Program-made: the position numbers and the translations under genes | NCBI GenBank assembly: GCA_045534225.1 | Contig: JAZSJJ010000008.1 | Coordinates: 1 to 64,000, forward strand | Length of the DNA: 64,000 bases | Direction of reading: 5' to 3' | Origin: UMGS1649 sp045534225 | Lineage (GTDB): Bacteria > Bacillota > Clostridia > TANB77 > CAG-465 | The notes under the pieces: generated by a model | What the model saw: only the letters and a program-made list of their open reading frames with translations | Databases searched by the model: none | What the model was told of the DNA's origin: nothing | In this document: piece by piece, positions 57,320 to 64,000 of the stretch | How positions within the stretch are numbered: position 1 is the stretch's first letter | Layout: every line of letters starts with the position of its first letter

Positions 57320-58726
57320 ATGAAGAAGGGTATATCATTAATAGTTTTAGTCATTACAATAATAGTAATGATAATACTTGCAGCAAGTGTAGTATTAACG
57401 CTTAGCAATACAGGTATAATTAATAGAGCAACCGAGGCAACTGAAAGTACAAATTTAAAGAATGTACAACAATTAGCAACACTAATATGGTCAGAAGCAT
57501 ATTTGGATAAAACCCCAGATTTAAATGCGGATTATATTAAAGATAAATTAGAAGATGAAGGTATAAATACAGATAATTATGAAATTATTGTAGGAAATGG
57601 TGGAGTAACAGTAACACTAAAACCAAGTACGGGTAATACAGTTAGTGAAACAACGGCAGAGGGCGTTCCTATTCCAGTTGGATTTGTAAAATCACCATAT
57701 GAAGGGGAAGGGACAAAAGCAGGCGGCTTAGTAATTTATGCGCTAACAGAAACTGAAATTGCTAATGGCGTAACAGACATAAGAACTATTGACGCATCGC
57801 ATCAAGTTTCTATGGAAACAAGAAACCAATTTGTATGGGTACCAGTAAATAACTTTAAAACAGAATTTGCAAGACAATCTATTCCGTTTTCTTGGGGAAG
57901 CCCACCAACACTTTCGAGTGTAGTAGGAGAAGGCTACTGGGAACTACAATTAGATGAAAATAATATGCCAGTAGCAGATCAAGCTACTACATATATTTCT
58001 GAAAAAACTTTATCTGAATCAATAGCTATGTATAATAGTGTAAGTAAATATGGCGGCTTCTATATGGGAAGATATGAAGTAGGAGCAAAGAATATAGAAA
58101 ATGACGAAACAATGGGATACATAGGAACAAGTGAATTTTCTATAACAATGGGAAAATATCCATATGCTGATGCATTTTGGGGCGCAAGCATGACTAATGA
58201 AGAATTAGCAGGCTCTGCAATAACTATAGCAAGAAACTTCTATCCAGAAACTAATACAAATTATGGAGCGGTATCTACATTAGCATATGGCGCACAATGG
58301 GATAGAACTATGGTATGGTGGACGGAGCAAGATGCTAGTATAGATTTGGCGGATAGCACAAGCTATGGTTTATTCTATGATTCAGTAATAACAACTGATG
58401 ATTTAAATGAAAATGCAAAATATTCTGTATTTGATGGTACTAAATATTCTACATGGGCAGCAGCTACATCTAGAGGGAAGACAGAGGCGTTTTGGTTAAT
58501 GACTACCGGAGCATATAAGAAAGCAAGCGTTTTAAATATATATGATATGGCAGGAAGTTTACGTGAATGGACGATGGAAGCATATTCAACAAATATGCAC
58601 GTAGTAAGAGGAGGACATTTCTATTTCCAAGGGGATGGAGATCCTATAATATCTCGTTTAGGTGCAAGTTTAATGTGGCATGATGAAAGAGGATATGGCG
58701 CAAGAGTTGCATTGTATGTAAAATAA
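57320..58726 (+). CDS. Prepilin-like protein fused to an FGE-like domain
   Basis: 468 residues. The first 35 look like a type IV prepilin end: MKKGISLIVLVITII..., a short basic head and then an unbroken hydrophobic helix. A linker (about 35-115) is followed by a large domain with FVWVPV (near 170), GGFYMGRYEVG (near 235), and a C-terminal GSLREWTMEAY...RGGHFY...GYGARVAL block, characteristic of formylglycine-generating-enzyme (SUMF1)-like folds. In such clostridial proteins the fold is probably structural, not catalytic. Likely surface-exposed. The ATG at 57320 follows AAAGGAGGA. Confidence 0.82.
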   Translation: MKKGISLIVLVITIIVMIILAASVVLTLSNTGIINRATEATESTNLKNVQQLATLIWSEAYLDKTPDLNADYIKDKLEDEGINTDNYEIIVGNGGVTVTLKPSTGNTVSETTAEGVPIPVGFVKSPYEGEGTKAGGLVIYALTETEIANGVTDIRTIDASHQVSMETRNQFVWVPVNNFKTEFARQSIPFSWGSPPTLSSVVGEGYWELQLDENNMPVADQATTYISEKTLSESIAMYNSVSKYGGFYMGRYEVGAKNIENDETMGYIGTSEFSITMGKYPYADAFWGASMTNEELAGSAITIARNFYPETNTNYGAVSTLAYGAQWDRTMVWWTEQDASIDLADSTSYGLFYDSVITTDDLNENAKYSVFDGTKYSTWAAATSRGKTEAFWLMTTGAYKKASVLNIYDMAGSLREWTMEAYSTNMHVVRGGHFYFQGDGDPIISRLGASLMWHDERGYGARVALYVK

Positions 58727-58739
58727 ATATATTGATTAT

Positions 58740-58779
58740 AAAAAGTAACTAATTATTTGGTATAATTAGTTACTTTTTA
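58740..58779 (+). terminator. Terminator of the prepilin-like gene
   Basis: Perfect 16-pair stem from AAAAAGTAACTAATTA (58740-58755) and TAATTAGTTACTTTTT (58763-58778). Confidence 0.92.
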
Positions 58780-58833
58780 TTGTTATAAGATTGGCTATGT
58801 GATACTATGTATTTATATAATTAAGGGGGAAAT

Positions 58834-59943
58834 ATGGAAACTAGAAAGAAGATAATTATAGTAGCAGCTATAATAATAGCTTTAGCTACAGTTGCAATAG
58901 TTTGTCTAAATGAAGTAGGAATGCTAACAAGAGGCAAAACTAAACTTGAAAGAACAAATGGAACAACAGTAGTTCCAACCATGCTTGATGAATTAACAGC
59001 AGATAGTACATGGTGTGGAACATTTCAATTAATATGGAATGATATGAAAAATGAAGTAGTTAAGAAAGATGTTGTGTTTACACCGCAAGAAGTTATGGCA
59101 GATAATTTAAATAAAGAAACATTTACTGAGAGTATGTTGTCTGAAGAATACTATTACAAAACATATGGTCTAAAATCTTTAGAATTAAAAGAAGAAATAG
59201 AAAAGGGAATAAAAGAGAAATTTAACCAAACAAGTGATATATTAGATAAATTTGATTGGTCTGAAGAAGCATTAAATGATCCGAATGATCGTTCTACAAA
59301 CAGATATTTCTTCTATACAATGTTATATAGAGAATTTGAATATGAAAAGGAATTCGATAAACTACCAGATGGAAAATTTGGTGAATATACTGGAATAAAA
59401 TACTTTGGTATAGATAAAAATACAAAGGATAAAGTTGGTAACCAAATAGATGTATTGTATTACAATTCAGAAGATGACTTTGCATTATTAATAAATACTA
59501 AATCTAATGATGAAGTAATATTTGTAAAGAACCCACAAGGGACTACTTTTAAAGCAATATATGAAGATATGTTATCTCAAGCTTCAAAGTATGAAGGAGA
59601 TAAAAATTTTAAAGCAATAGACGAATTTAAGGCCCCAATGTTAGAGTACAATGAAGAAAGAGAATATACTGAACTTCAAGACAAAGAATTTCCAACTGCG
59701 TTTGGTACAGGAACTATAATTAAGACAATACAAACAATTAAATTTGAACTTAATGAAAAAGGCGGAAAAATTAAAAGTGAAGCTGCTATGGATATGCAGG
59801 ATACAGCGGCTATAGTTATAGATAAGAAACCAACTCCAAGATATTTCTATGTAGATGATACGTTTGCTATATTCCTAAGAGAAAAAGGTAAACCTATGCC
59901 ATACTTTGCAGGTAGAGTTGAAGATATAACTAAATATCAATAA
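58834..59943 (+). CDS. Membrane-anchored serpin-like protein
   Basis: 369 residues. One N-terminal membrane helix (about 6-26), then an exported domain. Near the end IKFELNEKGGKIKSEAA (beginning near 305) resembles the serpin hinge, and PRYFYVDDTFAIFLREKGKPMPYFAGRVEDI looks like the serpin tail (PxxF/FxI...LFxGRV), read here in short blocks. Upstream, DEFKAPMLEYNEERE is in the position of a serpin beta-sheet strand. Serpins trap proteases through the exposed loop between hinge and tail. The call is inference: the loop here (about 20 residues, DMQDTAAIVIDKKPT) is the right length. Single gene. Confidence 0.6.
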   Translation: METRKKIIIVAAIIIALATVAIVCLNEVGMLTRGKTKLERTNGTTVVPTMLDELTADSTWCGTFQLIWNDMKNEVVKKDVVFTPQEVMADNLNKETFTESMLSEEYYYKTYGLKSLELKEEIEKGIKEKFNQTSDILDKFDWSEEALNDPNDRSTNRYFFYTMLYREFEYEKEFDKLPDGKFGEYTGIKYFGIDKNTKDKVGNQIDVLYYNSEDDFALLINTKSNDEVIFVKNPQGTTFKAIYEDMLSQASKYEGDKNFKAIDEFKAPMLEYNEEREYTELQDKEFPTAFGTGTIIKTIQTIKFELNEKGGKIKSEAAMDMQDTAAIVIDKKPTPRYFYVDDTFAIFLREKGKPMPYFAGRVEDITKYQ

Positions 59944-59960
59944 AATAATAAATAAAGCGT

Positions 59961-59990
59961 AATAACCGGTTACTCATGTAACCGGTTATT
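59961..59990. terminator. Bidirectional terminator
   Basis: Perfect 13-pair stem AATAACCGGTTAC (59961-59973) with GTAACCGGTTATT (59978-59990), between convergent genes. Confidence 0.85.
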
Positions 59991-59996
59991 ATAGTC

Positions 59997-60257
59997 TTAA
60001 TGGATAATTAAATTTGCAATTAAATTGGTAAGCCAAAATGCTATTAAACAAGAACGGATGATGCTTTCTTTTTTATCTTTGTTAATAATGCTACAAATAA
60101 GTCCAATAAGGACTAAGGTGCTAATCAATGAACACATAAAAATATGTGAAACAAAATTGAAAGCGGCTATTTGTAAGAATAATGTAATAAACATAATGAT
60201 GTAAGCAAATCCAGTTGTTGCATTACCAACCACTTCTACTTTTCTTGGATCAATCAT
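59997..60257 (-). CDS. Small membrane protein, unknown
   Basis: 86 residues with two or three membrane helices (about 15-32, 38-58, 68-85) and a charged loop NKDKKES between. The start (complement 60255-60257) follows GGAGGGTGGT. A minus-strand promoter TTGAGT-17-TATAAT (60346-60351, 60323-60328) supports expression. Convergent with the serpin-like gene. Not recognised. Confidence 0.7.
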   Translation of the reverse strand: MIDPRKVEVVGNATTGFAYIIMFITLFLQIAAFNFVSHIFMCSLISTLVLIGLICSIINKDKKESIIRSCLIAFWLTNLIANLIIH

Positions 60258-60423
60258 ACCACCCTCCAGTTGTAAGTATTCCTATTGCTTTTAAGCTTTA
60301 GGTTAAATAAGACTATGTATATATTATACTACAATTTAAATAAAAACTCAATTTGAATACTATTATTAGTTATAGATAAACAAATGTAAATTATTATCAT
60401 ACACTATATGGGAGGTAATTTAT

Positions 60424-61344
60424 ATGGAAGCGGATTATTGCTTTGGAAATCATTGTTTTAATTATTATGGAGATATTGGAATAAAACACACAAAATACAA
60501 TATATTAGCACCTGCACAGGAACAAGATAAACAACCCGGATTAGAATACTTAATGACACCTAAACCTATTTTTGATAATCCTAATTACAAGGGAAGTGGG
60601 AAGCTATTAAATAAGGTGGCTATAATTACAGGTGGAGATAGCGGACTTGGTAGAGCTGCTGCTATTGCATTTGTTAAAGAGGGAGCAAAAGTAGTACTAC
60701 CATATTATGATGAACATATTGATGCAGAAGGTACAAAAAGTTACATAGAAAGAATGGGTGGAGAATGTTTAATATTATCTGGAGATATTAGAGATAAAGA
60801 GTTCTCTAAAAAGATTGTAGAAGAAACATTAAATAGATTTGGGAAAATAGATATACTTGTAAATAATGCAGGAGTACAATATCAGCAAGACGATTTAACT
60901 TGTATTACAGATGAGCAATTCGATAAAACATTGAAAGTAAATGTTTATGGAATGTTCTATTTAACTAAAGAGGTGCTACCGTATTTAAGAAGTGGGGCTA
61001 GTATTATAAATATAAGTTCTGTTACAGCATTTTATGGTGAACCACAATTAATAGACTACGTTACATCGAAAGCAGCTATGATTGGTTTTACTAGAGCGCT
61101 TGCTAGAAGTTTAGCGCTAAAAAACATAAGAGTTAACGCTATAGCACCAGGATACTTTTGGACACCGCTTCAACCAGCATGTTGGGTAAAAGAAAGAATA
61201 CCGTCACTTGGAGCAGATGCCGCTATGGCAAGAATGGCTATGCCATATGAACTAGCACCTACATTTGTGTTTTTAGCTTCAGACGATTCAAGCTATGTTA
61301 CAGGCCAAATCATTCATAATAATGGTGGTCAGGTAATGGGATAA
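60424..61344 (+). CDS. SDR-family oxidoreductase (YhdF/general-stress type)
   Basis: 306 residues. A 55-residue N-terminal tail ending in YKGSGKLLNKVAIITGG is followed by the Rossmann core: TGGDSGLG (about 69-76, NAD(P) binding), NNAG (near 146), Ser in NISS and YVTSK (near 219-223, catalytic). The extended N-terminus and PGYFWTPLQP identify the GspA39/YhdF-like glucose-dehydrogenase-related group. Substrate unknown. The start at 60424 follows GGGAGG. Its last bases form the hairpin at 61343. Confidence 0.88.
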   Translation: MEADYCFGNHCFNYYGDIGIKHTKYNILAPAQEQDKQPGLEYLMTPKPIFDNPNYKGSGKLLNKVAIITGGDSGLGRAAAIAFVKEGAKVVLPYYDEHIDAEGTKSYIERMGGECLILSGDIRDKEFSKKIVEETLNRFGKIDILVNNAGVQYQQDDLTCITDEQFDKTLKVNVYGMFYLTKEVLPYLRSGASIINISSVTAFYGEPQLIDYVTSKAAMIGFTRALARSLALKNIRVNAIAPGYFWTPLQPACWVKERIPSLGADAAMARMAMPYELAPTFVFLASDDSSYVTGQIIHNNGGQVMG

Positions 61345-61376
61345 AGAAAGGTTAATTTAATTAACCTTTCTTTTAA
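61343..61376. terminator. Bidirectional terminator of the SDR and flippase genes
   Basis: Perfect 13-pair stem AAAGAAAGGTTAA (61343-61355) with TTAACCTTTCTTT (61361-61373). The SDR stop lies just upstream and the flippase stop lies inside it. Confidence 0.88.
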
Positions 61377-62830
61377 TATCTAAGAATTGGAGTAAAAACA
61401 AATATATTAAAATTACTAATGTTAGTTTTAATATTAATGGTACGGTGAAAAAGTTTGTTATAAATAATGCAATTGTTATACAAATTACGGGAAAAACAAC
61501 CCATTCAAAGTATTTAAATTTTAGATTTGCAGTTTTGAACAATGTATTAACGCTTATTATATAGTTCAAGGCTTCACTTATGTAGAGTACAATTATATAT
61601 CCAATTGCACCGAATTTAGGTAAAAGAAAGTATATAAAAGATATAGATATTACCATATCAAAGATATTGCAAACCATAACGCTAACTTGTTTACCTAATC
61701 CTTTTAATATGTTGTCTATAACATTATCTAGATATATTAAAGAGATAAGAGGTGCTATTAATTTTATATAATGTCCAGCTTCAAAATTATTGTAAATTAA
61801 GTAACCTATTGCATTTCCGAAAAAACATTAATATTCCTGTTAGTCCTATGGAAAAGTATAATGTTATTTTGAATAATTTGTGAATATCTTTTCCCATTTC
61901 TTGTTTTTTATTACTTACGCTGTATCTAGAAAATTCCGGTACTAGAAGTGAACTAAAAGAATAGACAATTACACTTCCAAACATTATTATTGGCATTGCC
62001 ATTCCGGTTATTATTCCATAGTTTTGTAATGCTAGTTCATAAGACATGCCAGTAAGTTTCAACCTTAATGGAATTAATATGTGCTTTATACTATTTAATC
62101 CAGCACGTATATATGAAGTTATTGCTATAGGCACAGCTATTTTAAGTATCCTTAAATGTATCTTTTTAGGTTTAGTTAGACTCGCTGAAATAAAATAGTT
62201 AGATTCTTTTAGATATACCAAGTAATGAAATATTAGTGAGGCTATTTCAGAAATGGTAGTACCTAGTACTAAACAAAGGACAGCTGAGTTTACATCTTTG
62301 GCAAAAATGTTTAGAGTAATAAACACAACAATTATTCTAACAAACTGTGTAGCAATTTGGTTTATAGATGAACTTAGTACATTTCTTTTGGCAAGAAAAT
62401 AACTAGACAAAGACAAGCTAAGTGCGATAAATGGTAAAGACAACGCAAGTACGTATATTATTAGATTAGATACTTTGCTAAATAATATTTCTTTAGTTAT
62501 ATATGGTGTAAAAAGAGATAGAATAATAAAACTTAATACACCTGTAATAACGCTAAAGAAGATTGAAGCTTTAAGTATATATTTAGTATCAGTATTAGAA
62601 TCTTTTTCTAATTCTTCTGAAATTACTTTTGTAGTAGAAAGATTAATACCAGAACTTGCAACAGTTATTCCAAAAAAGTATATAGATGAAATAAGTCCAA
62701 ATACACCTAATGTTTCTGAACCTATTTTATTTGCAACATATATATCAAATAAAGAGGATATTACTTTTGTTATTAATGAAGTGAAGATTAATATCATACT
62801 GTTTACCAAAAATGTTTGAGATTTTTTCAA
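61357..62830 (-). pseudogene. SpoVB/MATE-like flippase interrupted by a frameshift
   Basis: Two minus-strand frames (62830-61787 and a second ending at 61357) together encode about 490 residues with some twelve to fourteen membrane helices, as in the polysaccharide/lipid II flippases of the MVF group (SpoVB, MurJ-like). The first frame ends after GILMFF in garbled residues. Removing one T from the run of six (complement 61820-61825) restores MFFGNAIGYLIYNNFEAG and continues into VCNIFDMVISISF. The start is TTG at complement 62828-62830 after AGGTGA. SpoVB-like proteins act in cortex assembly, but this could export another glycan. The T run is a typical site for slippage or assembly error. Confidence 0.85.
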
Positions 62831-62897
62831 GTTAATTCACCTAAAACAATATATGAAAAGATGAGTATTAGTATGAAACAATATACTTTTAATCTAC

Positions 62898-62926
62898 TTG
62901 CAAAAATAAAGGTGATATAGTATAAT
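62898..62926 (+). promoter_or_regulatory. pnp promoter
   Basis: TTGCAA (62898-62903), 17-base spacer, perfect TATAAT (62921-62926). Confidence 0.8.
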
Positions 62927-62951
62927 AATTTCAGCTTTTAGGGTAGGGTGT

Positions 62952-62999
62952 AGTAATAATTTGTGAGGCTTAAAAGACTAGGCTTTAGAAATTATTACT
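62952..62999 (+). promoter_or_regulatory. Long leader hairpin before pnp
   Basis: Perfect 11-pair arms AGTAATAATTT (62952-62962) and AAATTATTACT (62989-62999) enclose a smaller stem around GAGGCTT. Established knowledge: in E. coli the pnp leader is cut by RNase III and then degraded by PNPase, which limits its own synthesis. A similar role here is inference. Confidence 0.6.
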
Positions 63000-63030
63000 T
63001 CCCCTAAAAAAGCAGAAGGAGGAAACATTT

Positions 63031-64000
63031 ATGTTTAGAAAATTTGAAACAGAGTTTGCTGGACGTCCACTTGTTATTGAAACAGGTAAAATGGCTGGAC
63101 TAGCAAACGGGTCATGTCTAGTAAGATATGGCGACACTTGCGTATTAGTTAACGCTACAATGTCTAAAGATGCAAGGGACGGAATAGACTTCCTACCACT
63201 TTCTGTAGACTATGAAGAAAGATTATACGCAGTAGGTAAAATACCAGGTGGTTTTGTTAAAAGAGAAGGAAAACCAACAGACAAAGCTATACTTGTATCA
63301 AGAGTAATCGATAGACCAATGAGACCATTATTCCCAAAAGATTACAGAAATGATACAGCAATCAACGCAGTAACAATGTGTATGGATCCAGATGTATTAC
63401 CAGAAGTTCCAGCAATGTTAGGTGCTTCAATTGCATTAAACATTTCTGACATACCTTTTGATAGAGTAGTTGGTGCAGCTAAAGTAGGTCTTGTTGATGG
63501 AAAACTTATTGTTAACCCAGGTTTATCAGATAGAGAAAAATCTGACCTAGATTTAACAGTAGCAGCAACAGCTGAAAAAGTATGTATGATTGAAGCTGGT
63601 GCTAATGAAGTTCCAGACGATGTTATGTTAGAAGCAATAAAACTTGCTCACACAGAAATTAAGAAAGTAGTTGAATTTATCGAAGGAATCAAAAAAGAAA
63701 TTGGTAAGCCAAAAGCTTCATACAAATCTTTTGAAATTCCAGCAGACATGTTTAATGAATTAAAAGAAAATTTCGGAACTAAAGTATATGATGCATTACA
63801 AACTACAGATAAAACTGTAAGAGATGCAAATATGGAAAAAGTAAACGAAGAAATTAAAGCATATTATATAGAAAAATATGGTGAAGAAGCATATTTAGCA
63901 GCTAAAGCAGATATAGCAGAAGTTGTTTACAGACTAGAAAAGAAAACAGTTCGTAGTATGATAATAGATGAAGGTAAACGTCCTGATGGTAGAGCATTTG
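63031..64000 (+). CDS. pnp: Polyribonucleotide nucleotidyltransferase (partial)
   Basis: The first 323 residues are visible; the gene runs off the right edge. The first RNase PH-like domain has RYGDTCVLVNATMS (near 29-42) and FLPLSVDYEERLYA (near 54-67), followed by KIPGGFVKREGKPTD and RVIDRPMRPLFP, all typical of PNPase. It then reaches the helical linker, ending at RPDGRAF, the start of the second PH domain. The enzyme degrades RNA from the 3' end with phosphate. The ATG at 63031 is preceded by AGAAGGAGGA. Confidence 0.97.
   Translation, partial: MFRKFETEFAGRPLVIETGKMAGLANGSCLVRYGDTCVLVNATMSKDARDGIDFLPLSVDYEERLYAVGKIPGGFVKREGKPTDKAILVSRVIDRPMRPLFPKDYRNDTAINAVTMCMDPDVLPEVPAMLGASIALNISDIPFDRVVGAAKVGLVDGKLIVNPGLSDREKSDLDLTVAATAEKVCMIEAGANEVPDDVMLEAIKLAHTEIKKVVEFIEGIKKEIGKPKASYKSFEIPADMFNELKENFGTKVYDALQTTDKTVRDANMEKVNEEIKAYYIEKYGEEAYLAAKADIAEVVYRLEKKTVRSMIIDEGKRPDGRAF

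Overview
The window is an AT-rich stretch of a low-GC, spore-forming Gram-positive chromosome, most likely an anaerobic member of the Clostridia. The evidence is the germination protease gpr, a SpoVD-type penicillin-binding protein with PASTA repeats, a SpoVB-like flippase, a MurE with the DNPR motif of the meso-diaminopimelate enzymes, clostridial operon orders, and very heavy use of ATA, AGA and TTA codons. No species can be named from the sequence alone.

Layout, left to right. 1-6.4 kb: tail of a large surface protein, rpsO with a folded leader, a P-type Ca2+ ATPase, a rhodanese/thioredoxin pair and an abundant-looking triple-repeat protein. 6.5-11.6 kb: an unknown acidic protein followed by smc. 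11.6-13.1 kb: two diverged paralogous orphan genes on the minus strand whose upstream regions are also copies of each other. 13.1-20.4 kb: trmFO-holA, an orphan gene, gpr, a YitT-type membrane protein, a hydrolase, a bactofilin-like membrane protein and a collagen-like protein. 20.5-27.4 kb: rimP-nusA-rnpM-infB-rbfA-nrnA-truB operon. 27.5-30.3 kb: galE, an M23 peptidase and a small membrane protein. 30.4-41.8 kb: division and cell-wall cluster mraZ-rsmH-ftsL-spoVD-murE-mraY-ftsW-murG-ftsQ-DUF881-sbp, with no murF or murD. 41.9-44.1 kb: a divergent ClpC interrupted by a one-base frameshift. 44.2-47.2 kb: a mini sigma-region-4 protein, rmuC and a GT-C glycosyltransferase. 47.3-50.3 kb: a surface-polysaccharide O-acetylation cassette. 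50.4-51.3 kb: sdpR/sdpI with two matching operators. 51.4-56.8 kb: a cluster of orphan genes mixed with a MYG1-type gene, tsaC and an M15 peptidase. 56.8-57.2 kb: a probable structured RNA on the minus strand and tRNA-Leu(UAG). 57.3-62.8 kb: a prepilin-like/FGE-like fusion, a serpin-like protein, an SDR and a frameshifted SpoVB-like flippase. 63.0 kb to the end: the start of pnp behind a long leader hairpin.

The core operons cover translation, division and the cell wall. Scattered between them are about eleven small stand-alone genes (11634-, 12378-, 15545+, 44215+, 51448+, 52104-, 54248+, 54932+, 55205+, 55519+, 56524+). By eye their codon use differs from the neighbours (more ATC/ATT, CGC/CGG and C/G-ending codons). 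Most carry their own near-consensus promoter with a 17-bp spacer, several have an inverted repeat at the promoter or start site, and most end in a strong hairpin terminator. They include two paralogous pairs of unknown function, a helix-turn-helix protein, a DUF1653 protein and a MYG1-family protein. They are the best candidate here for an undescribed system, but no joint function can be shown from the sequence.

Two genes (clpC and the flippase) carry single-base frameshifts; assembly error has to be excluded before they are called mutations.
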